Shown here one piece after another: positions 1-10,030 of a stretch of 12,827 nt of DNA. This DNA is from Conidiobolus incongruus B7586 (lineage: Eukaryota > Entomophthoromycota > Entomophthoromycetes > Entomophthorales > Conidiobolaceae), in assembly GCA_000697335.1 (NCBI GenBank), contig JNEM01013666.1, positions 1-12,827 on the forward strand, written 5' to 3'. Numbering within the stretch: position 1 is the first letter of the stretch; each line of letters opens with the position of its first letter. A program made the position numbers and the translations under genes. Under the pieces are notes generated by a model. It worked only from the letters and a program-made list of their open reading frames with translations, made no database searches and had not been told where the DNA came from.

Positions 1-1207
1 AAAATAATTATAATTATATTAATAATTTAAATATTAAATAAATTTAAGATTTTTATGGTTAAAGTTAAATAATATTAAAATAAATCACTCTAGATATAGA
101 TTAGTTAATAAAACAGAGTTAAATTTAATATTAAATTTTTTTTGATAGGTATATTAATAAAAAATTAATTTTAAACATAAATACACTATAAAAATATATT
201 ATCTTATTTTACAAAAAAATTTTATTTCTCAAACTAATAATGTTTTTGAAAAAATCAAAAATAACAAAATTAATTTTTTTTAATTTTAAGATGGTATATT
301 AGTTTAATAATTAACATTTACTAATATTATATTTATTTACAAAATTGAAAAATATCTGAATTAAATCTAAGTATAAAAAATAAAAGTATAAATATATATT
401 TGATTTTATTTTTCATGTATAGTATCTTAAACTCAAGGTATATTATATTAAAGTTCATATATCAAAATTATATATTACTTTAAAGTTAGATATAAAATAT
501 AGAGAAGTTTAATTAAAGATTTTATTTAAAAATTATAGATTCTAGTATAAATTTCATAGAATTGTGAACTTTAATAATAATCAATATTTAATAACTCGAA
601 AATTAATATTCTTGTAATTTTTAAATCTACTGTAAATATATTAAGATTGCTAATATTTAGATGATTATTTAAAATAATGATATTAAATATAACTTAGTGA
701 AGTGTTGTGTTTTATAATAGTTTCTTTCAATAAAGTTTGTTGTTAGAAAAGTACTCATAATAAGATTTAATATATTATTTATTAATAAGCTGATTCAAAT
801 AGTTGATTCAGTGAATGATATATGATTTAGTTAAAATCTAACAAAGCGAACAAATAGAACAAAGAATATCCTTTTATTATGAACTGACAAAGCCACTATA
901 TGAGGAGTAATGTGGACTTAACTATCAAATCAAGACAGACTGGTATTTTCAAAATACAACAATAGTTGTAGTTAAATTATATCAATATATTACAGCTTAT
1001 TATTTTTAATTTTATCTATGTATTCAAAAATACATAATTTCAAACATTATCTAGTCTCTACTGTTAAAAAGGGATAAATAGATAATTGAATACACTTTCA
1101 ATAGAATATTTTTCATATGTTGAATTAATTTGAATCCTGTTAAAGATATTGGATAAAACTTGATTAAATTCTGGGCAATGTAAAAAATTCAACACAAAAG
1201 TGTTTTT

Positions 1208-1290
1208 AAAATGGGGGTCCTGACCCCTTTTAGATCGCCAATATAAGGTATAGGAGTTGCGAAATTTTAAAAATCAGGCCAAAATTAAAT
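1208..1290. repeat. GC-rich palindromic patch, possible decayed hAT-like DNA-transposon terminus
   Basis: GGGGTC (1214-1219) and GACCCC (1222-1227) are perfect inverted arms around the two bases CT, flanked by AAAA (1208-1211) and TTTT (1228-1231). GATCGCC (1233-1239) and GAGTTGCGAAATTTT (1254-1268) follow. Termini and subterminal repeats of many hAT elements are rich in GGGGTC and GGGTCGC motifs followed by A/T runs, and this patch resembles them. No matching second end, target-site duplication or transposase was found, so the family call is only a suggestion. Confidence 0.25.
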
Positions 1291-2294
1291 ACCTCTAATA
1301 TAAAACATTATTGATTGGAGACAATGGTTCTATTTTTGATAATTATCACATCTCAAATTATTATTTTATATAAACTAATTACAATATTGAATTAAATAGA
1401 TAAATATCGGAGTGAATATTATTTCATTAATAGTTATTTATATTCATTGAATATTATGAATAACAAAATATATAAAATAAAAATGTTTGATTTGATTTCA
1501 TGGTTTTATATTAAAAGATTGATTTTTTAATCCTATTTCGATATATTAACTGCTTAAAGAAGTGATACAATGAATTTCTTGAATACCTTAAAAAAGAGTT
1601 TGAACCTAAAATTATATATTATTTTTGAAATCCGATTATGTGCCATATAATTCTTTAAATCTTAAATAAATGATAATTATAATATGTAATCAACCTAGTT
1701 AACCAACTTACTATATTTTATAGCCATGTAAACCAATAAATGTAGATAAAAATAAATGGTACTATGCTACGCAATTCAAACTGTACTGTAAGTTAAACAA
1801 TTATTGCAGTTAAATATGAATAATTATATTGAACCATTTGTGTGATTAATTTATATTTGGATTAAAAGGTGTTTAATCTTTTTGAATCTATTAAATATCA
1901 AGTCCGACCGATTGTTCATATTATAACTAATATATTAAAAGATTTATAAATAAGATCTAATTGTTAAAATTTAACATTCAAATATACGTAAACGTCCCTC
2001 TTAATGGTTTGTAACTCAGCAAACATTTTTTCAGATCTTTCAGCAAAAACTTGCATTTGTTACATTTAACCATTAATATACCATTCAATTTCTAAATTCA
2101 GATAAATCTACATTATCATATACTATTACCAAAAAAATCATTTAATGAATGTAACCAACCCTTAAAATTAAAAAAATAAACAATGTCTAATTTATAGTTG
2201 TTATTTCTTTAATTCAATATATTCAATATAAAAATAATAGTATAAAATAATTTTTTAAATATTATTTTAATAATTATAATATTTTTATATTGTT

Positions 2295-2397
2295 TGTAAA
2301 TATTGTTCAAATTTTAATATTATATAGAATAATCTATCGATTATAATTGAATATTGATTTGTTAATTTAAGTCACTTCTTGTTCTGTAAATATTGTT
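2295..2397. repeat. Two direct copies of TGTAAATATTGTT before the start codon
   Basis: The 13-base word occurs at 2295-2307 and 2385-2397, and the second copy ends seven bases from the ATG at 2404. Each copy contains TGTAAATA, which as RNA matches the Pumilio/Puf3 recognition sequence and as DNA fits a forkhead-type site. In DNA this AT-rich the 8-base core is expected several times by chance (another lies near 632), so a regulatory role is speculative. Confidence 0.3.
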
Positions 2398-2403
2398 GAA
2401 TTA

Positions 2404-5400
2404 ATGAATCCTACACCTAAAGAAACGCCCAATAACTTAGACTCTCCAGAATTATCTAATGAATATGATACCCCTAACAGTCCTATGCTCATGGAAGATT
2501 CTACTTTTTTAACAAATGAGGAAAGATTACAAAACGAAAATGACATGCTCAGAGCCCAAATTTCCAAACTTTGGGGAATCATTAACAAACAAAGAGCTGT
2601 GATAAACACTTTACAGTCAAAGGTTCCTAGAAGAGGCTCTACATCTGGGGTAATAGGAAGATTTAGCGAAGATGACCATCATTCCAATGATAGTGAAGCT
2701 TCTGGTACTCATTCAATAATTCGTCCCGAGCTAAGTCCTCAGTCTAAGACTCTGTACCTTCAAGCTACAAAACAGTATAATAAAGGTGGAGGAATTGATA
2801 AAGGGTTGAAATCTAAAATTGGTTTAAATCCAATTGAAGAGAATAAACAAATTGATACAACCCATGATGTGAATAAAGAAAGTAATCCAGAATCACAACA
2901 AACTTCTGATAGTGCTAGTACAGAAATCAAACAGCCATTGAGTTTGGGACTTGTAAATAGTAACAAAGGTAAACCAAGCCTATATATTGATAGTTTTAAA
3001 ATTAACAATTTTTGACTATTCAGATGTCAATACCAATTCCAAGAAAGCTAAGCCTATTCCAAAACAAATAAGTGTTAAAACTTTCGAATCTGATATTTCT
3101 CAAACTACACCAATTTTAGGAAGAAGTATGTAATTTTTTAAAACTAAGATATTTTGATTTTATTTATTTGGATATTTCAGGTACTAGATCCAGAAATGCC
3201 TCCTTAAGCGAAGGGTCCAAAAAGGTAGAAACTAAGACATCAAGCTATTCCCAACCAAATAGTACAACAATGGCACCAATTGCACTGGAATCTCCACCTC
3301 CATCTCCTCGCTCTAGATTCCAGAGTTCATTAATCCCTGAATTTTTCTCCTCTTCTGGATCAAAATCGCCTAGATTGAGCTCCATCATTGTACAATCCAA
3401 GCATTGCAAACGAAACTCCAAAGATCAAAACAATATTCGCGATCCATCTAGTTTAAAGAAGAATGATACTATGAATGTATCAAGTTTGAAAGATCATGCT
3501 AATAATAGCCAAACTGTCAAAACCAATACGGTTAGTGAAAATAAATCACAATCTGAAGATATAGCCAGTGATGCTGCTAATATTGATCAGTACGATTCGA
3601 ACAGTTTCACTACAGCTCAAGGTACTCCAATCATAACGGACGAAAAACTATTAACCCCACCACTTAAAGAACTACACTCGATTGGTGTTGAAGTATTTGG
3701 ATCAGTTGTCAGAAGAAATTCAAAGGGCAAAGAAACACTAGTCTTCAAATTGCAAATTAAGCAATTGCCACCATCAGTTCGTCAATCCAGTATTCTCGAG
3801 AATGATTTTTTCGTCATTCCAGGAACATCATTATGGACAATTGAGAAACATTTTTCAGATTTTTTGGCCTTGGATAATAAGGTAATCAAACTTTCAACAT
3901 AAATTGTTGGCAATCATTTATTTTTAATATTATAGATCAAACATATGAAAAGTGTTAATCTAGATAAATATAGTAAGTTACCCGAGAAGAAGCACTGGTC
4001 CTCAATTTCCCCATCTAAAATGGACCAACGCAAAGTAACTTCACAATAATTCTATTTACTGATTCGAGTATTCATCATAATTTTTTAGTTTTTACTTCAA
4101 CAATATCTGATGAGATTGATACTTCAAACCCCAGCCAATCCAGATTGTTTAGATCCAATTTGCGAGTTTTTGAGTACCAATATTGTAGATGATGATCAAT
4201 CTACACCTAGGGTAATCCTAAATATTTTTTTATGAACATATGTTGTTGATAAAACGAATTTAGGCTGATGGCAAAATGGAAGGGTATTTGATTAAGAGGG
4301 GTAAAAATTTCGGAAAGTGGAAGCGAAGATATTTCAAATTGTCGACTGGTGTTTTGAATTATTATGATAATGTAAATTTCACTCTAGTCAATTGATATTT
4401 TAACATTAATTCCTTGATTTAGCAAAATGGACCTTTATTGGGTTCTATCAATTTGAGTCAAGTTCAAGTTGCAGTCCAGCAAACGTCTAATATTGATAGA
4501 GCTTCTGATGATAGTGGGGTGGATACATTCAGACATGCGTTTATGATTTTAGAGCCTAAAAGAAACTCAAGTTTTAGTAGACATGTTTTATGTGCTGATA
4601 GTGATGCTGAAAGGGATTTGTGGGTTGCTGCATTGTCTATTCATTTAAACTCTGATCACAATATTTTATCAAATACTCAACTGAATCAACCAAAAGAATC
4701 TCCTAGCAGTTCAACCTCTAGGATTACTCTAACACCTGATGTTAACTCATCATCGCCAAAGAAAATTGATCCTAGCACACCCGAAAACAATGACCATATT
4801 GAGCACGATACTTTGGAATCTGACACTCCTTCAAATTCGCCCCTCTCAACTGTCGAACCAAATGAACCCAATAATCTCAACCATAGAACACCTCCTACCA
4901 ACTCTCCCAACGAATCTCAAGTTAATTTACCAAGCTCCACACAATCTTCAAATCTGAAAACTAAATCAAGTCGAGAGCAGTTAACAAGCAAATTCTTAGG
5001 CCTCAATAAAGACAAGGCAGCCTCTCCAAATCAACCACCTCAAGCCACTTTAGAATCTAATAAGAAGCCAATCAAAAAGAATTTCTTTTGGAATAAGCGA
5101 TTATTCGGTCATGAGGGCAAAAAATCATCAACTCCTCTACCAATATTTGGCGTGAGCTTGCAACAGAGTGTGGCTACTTCATCTATTGGTGGATATCCAC
5201 TTCCATCAGTTGTTTATCGCTGTATTCAGTATTTGGATAATAAAAACGCCCAAACCGAGGAGGGTATATACCGTCTGTCAGGAAGTACTACAACCATCGA
5301 TAGTCTTAGGAGCAAATTCGAAACTGAAGGTGATTTTGATATTTTAAAATCCAATATACCATATGATGTACATGCGGTCGCTGGTCTATTGAAAATGTTC

Positions 5401-6354
5401 CTTCGAAATTTACCATCTACAGTGCTGACATCTGAGCTCCAACCCGATTTCCTGCAAGTCACGGATCTTTTAAGTCGTAAGGATCGCGTCCGAGAGCTCG
5501 GCAAACTTGTATGCTCCCTACCCATTGAGAATTATACTCTATTACGAGCCCTTGTCTCTCATCTGTTGGGAATCGTTGAAAAGTCGGATATTAACAAGAT
5601 GACTTTGAAAAATATTGGAATTATCTTTGCGCCCTCCTTAGGTATTCCAGCTGGTGTATTCGCGTTATTCATGTCGGAATTTTCCTATATTTTTTATGTT
5701 GATAGCACAGGTTCTGCAGCTCCTCGAGAATTGACGGATGATGAGGATGAGGAACAAGACTCCATTTCAACCACCACAGGATCTAAAAGTATTCAAAACA
5801 CATCTGGTCAAGCTGATAGTAGTCAATTCGAAGAAGATTTTACTCAGAATTCAATAGAATCCACAGCTCTCAAAAGCAATATGGTAAATTTGAAAGGGAG
5901 AGCTCATCGCAGGGTCAAATCCGAGGATTTAATCAAAGTATCGTCGCAAGAAATCTTTCAAACTGATTCTAATCTCACTCTCACAACCACCACCCAAAAG
6001 ACTGAAAAATTGCCACTCTCCCAAATTTTCGAATCGCCCCAACCAGGAAAATCCCTTTCGGTGTCATCCTCGCGCCAATCTTCAAAGAATAGTAGCAGAC
6101 TGTTGTCTAAATCTTCGAGTCATATGAATATCAAATTGTCTAACCCCTCGTCGCCAAGCAACTCTCACAAGCGAAACAGATCCAATCGCAATTCCCTACT
6201 CTACCAATTCACAGCTCCACCAGAAGTAGTCGAGCGCGAAAGACGACTCTCGGTATCCATCCAGCCCCAAGACGAATTTTTGGAGGAGTATGCACTCAAT
6301 GTGAGCACCGTGTCGGAAACTAGTTTCGCTGCTGATGTTGCCAACTCTCAATAA
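2404..6354 (+). CDS. BEM3: Bem3-like PX-PH-RhoGAP protein, Rho/Cdc42 GTPase-activating protein, seven exons
   Basis: Exons 2404-2968, 3024-3125, 3181-3881, 3936-4034, 4089-4211, 4264-4371 and 4423-6354 join in frame to 1209 codons plus TAA. The start is the first ATG after an in-frame TAA at 2368. Domains seen: coiled coil at residues 37-74 (heptad L49, I53, L56, I60, I67, L70, V74); PX at about 388-525 ending in a Leu-rich helix (QQYLMRL) and EFLST; PH at about 535-642 with the basic strand GKWKRRYFKL and the conserved helix Trp W633; RhoGAP at about 808-992 with arginine finger R850 in GIYRLSG, LLKMFLRNLP, and KNIGIIFAPSL. The family inactivates Cdc42-type GTPases at polarity sites; PX and PH bind phosphoinositides. 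The PX-PH-RhoGAP order and the FFWNKRLFG...PIFGVSL lead-in to the GAP fold are typical of Bem3, and the length is close to yeast Bem3 (about 1130 residues). Linkers are Ser/Thr/Asn-rich with many Ser/Thr-Pro sites. The GAP domain lies in one exon and looks intact. Exon joins are inferred from splice motifs and protein continuity. Confidence 0.93.
2969..3023 (+). other. Intron 1 of the BEM3-like gene (55 bases)
   Basis: GTAAAC donor and CAG acceptor, with TTGAC as a possible branch site just upstream of the acceptor. It splits a codon after its first base; unspliced reading meets TGA at 3013, while the spliced frame continues as DVNTNSKKAK. It lies in the Ser/Thr-rich N-terminal region. Confidence 0.85.
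3126..3180 (+). other. Intron 2 of the BEM3-like gene (55 bases)
   Basis: Strong GTATGT donor, ACTAAG-type possible branch sequence and TTTCAG acceptor. It splits a Ser codon after the first base. Unspliced reading meets TAA at 3131, six bases into the intron. Confidence 0.87.
3882..3935 (+). other. Intron 3 of the BEM3-like gene, inside the PX domain (54 bases)
   Basis: AAG|GTAATC donor and TTATAG acceptor, phase 0. Removal joins LALDNK to IKHMKSV, which restores the PX segment after the FSDF motif. Unspliced reading ends at TAA 3900. Confidence 0.88.
4035..4088 (+). other. Intron 4 of the BEM3-like gene, inside the PX domain (54 bases)
   Basis: AAA|GTAACT donor, ACTGATT as a possible branch sequence, TTTTAG acceptor, phase 0. 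Removal joins MDQRK to FLLQQYLMRL, the expected Arg-then-Leu-rich helix of a PX fold. Unspliced reading ends at TAA 4047. Confidence 0.87.
4212..4263 (+). other. Intron 5 of the BEM3-like gene, between PX and PH (52 bases)
   Basis: AGG|GTAATC donor and TTTAG acceptor, phase 0. It falls at the domain boundary: the exon before it ends the PX domain (STPR), and the exon after it opens the PH domain (ADGKMEGYLIKRG). Unspliced reading ends at TGA 4233. Confidence 0.88.
4372..4422 (+). other. Intron 6 of the BEM3-like gene, inside the PH domain (51 bases)
   Basis: GTAAAT donor, TTTAAC as a possible branch sequence, GATTTAG acceptor, phase 0. Removal joins LNYYDN to QNGPLLGSINL, the usual PH turn between strands three and four. 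Unspliced reading ends at TGA 4393. Confidence 0.88.
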
Positions 6355-8913
6355 TTTTCATTACTTAGAGGTCTCGCATTCACTTTTATCTACAGTTTTT
6401 TACCTGACTCTGGAAGTCTTTAAACACCCAACCAAGAATCGATCTAATTGATATCTTTTTAGACCTTAATATTAATAATATATTAATTTTTGAAAATTAT
6501 GTAATGATCATTTTTTAGAAATATTTTTAATGAACCCTCGTCGCAATTAATTATTTACTTCTTTGAAATTTTTAAAATTAAAAAAATTCAAATATATTTA
6601 TCTATAATCAAATAATGCAAAATAATTCTATTTTATAAATAGTTTTATAATTTAAATGAACAGACTACTCAGCTACCTAGTAATGGAAAACTTTCCTAAT
6701 CTTGACCTGATTTGATTTTAATATATCGAATTATCGCTCATATTAAAATATTTTGTATATTATTTGACATGTTGAATATTATATTTGATTGATATGTATA
6801 TAAGTTTTAATTTTAATAAATTATACGTCATTCTAAATTTGCATTATAATTATGAATCCAGCAATAATATTAAATATTTTTAATTTGAAAATAAATACTC
6901 ATGATGGTATTAATTGGACTTTTAAGTATTAATATGGTTTTCATAAATGTTTAATAGATATCAAGTATTTACTTTTACAATGTATTAAATTTTATTTAAT
7001 TAAATTAAAATTTAATTTCTATTAATTTTGGTTATTATATTAAATTATAAATTATTTTATATTGACTAATTTTTCAAACTTTAAAATCCATGATTTATAT
7101 ATAATTATAATATCATACTTTTAAATGATATATAGATTTTAGATCTATTGATTAAAGTAACTTTTTTAATTAAATATAAATTTATTAATATTAACTTTTA
7201 TAAAATATGATTTTCATTCAATTTTTGATCCATTTTGATTGAAAGCTAGAGGATATGAGGAACACATTGATTTCTCAATTACTATTATGCAATTAAATAT
7301 TATACATAAGCAAAATTTCTGAGGAATATATTTGTTTTGCATTTTGTGCAAAATTCAATTAGGGTTGATAGTGAAGCAGATATAAAAAGGAATTGGTAGT
7401 TGACATTGGTCAAAACTAAACAGTAAATAAAAAGGATACTCAAATTCAAATTCAACTTGTTATAATATTTTAGCATCATAAACTCTCAATTTTTATGTAT
7501 TTTTCAACTGCCAATGAATTGCAACATATTATTCAAACTTTAGTTATAACCAAAGTCATTATTGCAGTATTTCAAATTTAAGCGTCCATCTCGATCCGAG
7601 AGTTAAGACAACACTATTTGATAGATTATACCATTCATTGAGTCAACTATTTAAATAATTTACTGTCATCGACCTTGTTATAAATCACAACAATTATAAT
7701 CAATGCTATAAAAATTTTCATTTTTACAGAAATCAAAATTATCTTATATTTGATTAAGTTATTAAATTTAAAATATAAAATAAATATTTAGGAAATTATT
7801 AGAATTTAATTATGTAATTAAACTTTATATTTGATTAAATATATAATTTATCACATAAAACTTTGAAAACATCAAATCTTTGAAAATGCTTTAAAATTTT
7901 AATCAGTGTTTCAGAATTAGGATATTCATATAGCTAATGAAAATATAATGGTGAAGTTTAATGTATTTATCAATCCAATCAGTTTAATTTGCTTGTAGAT
8001 TTAATTCATAGAATATATCATTTCAATATGAAAAACTTTATAGTAACTAATATTTGAATTTAATCTTAAAACTTTTTGAGATAGTAAACTATTAAAAAAA
8101 ATAATCAGTATTATACTAGATTTTATCAATAAAATTAAATAAAAATAATTTGAAAATATACTTTAATAGATGTTTAATCAGAATTACAACTATTATATAG
8201 AATAATGTTATGTTTATTTATAACCGATATAATATGATTATCACATTCCTACCCAATTATTATGTATATCTTTATCTTTTATATCAATCTACCTCTTATC
8301 CTATTTTGCCTCAAATTTATCAATTCACCTCTTAATATACAAGACACAACTATACTTTATTACCTGAAAGAAATTAGACCTAAGTCCTTATTATTAATTT
8401 CTAACAAAACTGGATATGAATTATATCTTAACCTTTTAAGTCATCAACACTTAAGCTTAATCTAATAAAGTTATTCCAGTTAATAGCACTAAGATAATAT
8501 AGAGATATATTTACCAATATATAAAAATCACAAAAATTCTTTATTAAATTATAATTTGAATTATATTGAATATCTAAATATTAGTTTTAATCTAGCCTTA
8601 GTGAAATATAAATATATATATTATTATAAATTATATACTTAATTTTTCAAAGCTGATTATTGCATATATTAGGAAATTCTATATCAAATAAAATCTTGAA
8701 ATAAAAATATCCATATATTCTTTTGAAACTGAAAATGCAAGATATTTAATACTAAATATATTAATACAAATGATGAAATAATATGTTTTCATATTAATAT
8801 AGTTGGTTATATAGAAATTTAATATACTTAATAACCTAGAAAATTATAATTTGGATTTTATCTTAGAATTTCATTTTTATATGAATAATACAAACAAGAG
8901 TCCTACTGAATGT

Positions 8914-8916
8914 TTA

Positions 8917-8935
<19 letters not shown>
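8914..8935. repeat. TA dinucleotide microsatellite
   Basis: An uninterrupted run of about eleven TA units, followed by shorter TTTATA units up to about 8950. It is ordinary simple-sequence DNA for so AT-rich a genome and would be expected to vary in length between strains. Confidence 0.9.
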
Positions 8936-8949
<14 letters not shown>

Positions 8950-9595
8950 AAACTTATATTATATAATTTCTTGATCTTGAACTATTTTGGTTCGGTTTTA
9001 AAAATATATTTCTAGATATTATCTTTGTCTTTAGTATTATGATTATTTTAGGATCCTTGAGCAATATTTAACCAATTTGAAAAATATTGTTAACAATAAA
9101 TATTAGATAAAAGGTGCTATAGAAACAATATACTGTAGAGAATGCTTGAACTTTTGTTCAATATATACTAGCATTTCATAAATATCTAAAAAGAATCTAA
9201 TAATTTATAAATATTTATCATGTTACGAGTATTCTATTTCATTTAAAAATACTTTATATATGATGCTTATTGAAAAACAAAATAAGTTATAATGAATGTT
9301 TAATACGATATAATAGATTTTTATATAAAAATATTTAAATCTTCAACAGCATTATTTATACTGATATCGTTTTAATTGAAATAGTTAGATCTTCGCCAGA
9401 TTTGATCGGATTTATTTATGATGATATTTATTCACATTGTTATTTTAACCAAATATTTGCTTAATCCTATCAATCTAAATTATATTTGCCATTTAAAATT
9501 TGTGTAGTGAAAAATAAAATAATTTTATTTTTATTCAGTTTAATGGTACTCAGTAAAATATATAATTTAATTTTAAAAAGATTTCATCTCATGCA

Positions 9596-9627
9596 TGAAT
9601 CGAATCAATACTTGATTTCACGATTCA
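9596..9627. repeat. Imperfect inverted repeat with 13 pairs and a three-base loop
   Basis: TGAATCG then AATCAA (9596-9608) pairs with TTGATT (9612-9617) and CGATTCA (9621-9627), with loop TAC and a three-base bulge TCA at 9618-9620. The arms contain five G-C pairs, more than usual here. No poly-T tail or adjoining gene suggests a function. Confidence 0.5.
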
Positions 9628-10030
9628 ATTAAAGATTCCAAAAGTATTTAGTTTCGATTGAATTGTTTATTATAATTGGTACTTCAAACAAAATAATATT
9701 ATATGACTCTATGTAGGGTTTAAGATATTTTAAAGTTACTCTGATTATCACTTGATTTATAAAAAATTTTTCATAATTAATTTTATTAATTGAAATTACA
9801 TCAAAATTATCAGATATAATTTTTCAAACATAGATATTAAATAAATAGAAATCACATGATTTTATCTCTTTAATATATAACCCAATATTATGAATTAATA
9901 TGCAATATTTAAAATTCTTTCATTTGTAATCTTTTCTTAATTAATAAATTGAGATATCTTTTTGTAGTTTTATAATTTAAATATATATATATTGGTTTTT
10001 ACCTGATATTCTCCTATTGATAATTTTTAA

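Larger units (their letters stand above)
1..2403. other. AT-rich non-coding DNA upstream of the BEM3-like gene
   Basis: No open frame of convincing length or protein-like composition was found on either strand. Two stretches are somewhat GC-richer than the rest. One is 840-970, with a 22-codon plus-strand open stretch at 843-908 that is too short to call and a small TACAAC/GTTGTA hairpin at 955-970. The other is the palindromic patch at 1208-1290, listed separately. The last few hundred bases must hold the promoter and 5' leader of the BEM3-like gene, but no start site or promoter element can be fixed by eye. Confidence 0.7.
6355..10030. other. AT-rich non-coding DNA downstream of the BEM3-like gene
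   Basis: The first few hundred bases must include the BEM3-like 3' UTR; an AATAAA lies near 6815, and several AATAAT variants occur nearer, but none can be preferred. The segment 7240-7680 is mildly GC-richer (28 G or C in 7441-7560) but has no sustained open frame. A TCTCG/CGAGA hairpin sits at 7589-7601, a TA tract near 8914-8935 and an imperfect 13-pair hairpin at 9596-9627. A 67-codon plus-strand open frame at 8262-8465 is judged chance. No RNA gene was recognised. Confidence 0.7.

Noticed and set aside
843-908. A 22-codon plus-strand open stretch with protein-like composition.
   Set aside because: It is too short, has no start, no splice partner and no family match that I recognise.
2367-3008. 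Two minus-strand open frames of about 80 codons opposite the first exon.
   Set aside because: Their hydrophobic translations are what antisense reading of the Glu/Asn/Ser-rich first exon gives; the sense frame has splice sites and domain continuity.
4686-4957. Short open frames on both strands overlapping the linker between PH and RhoGAP.
   Set aside because: They overlap the main exon in other frames, have no domain and follow from its Ser/Pro-rich codon composition.
5226-5525. A 99-codon minus-strand open frame inside the RhoGAP exon.
   Set aside because: It lies fully antisense to a strongly conserved domain and its translation shows no motif; it is a shadow of the coding strand.
7589-7601. 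TCTCG/CGAGA hairpin considered as part of a tRNA or terminator.
   Set aside because: Five base pairs with a three-base loop and no cloverleaf around it; likely chance.
8262-8465. A 67-codon plus-strand open frame starting with ATG.
   Set aside because: It is rich in Leu, Ile and Tyr, as expected from AT-rich DNA, has no recognisable motif and shows no other coding signal. Its slightly higher C content is noted, but it is not enough to call a gene.
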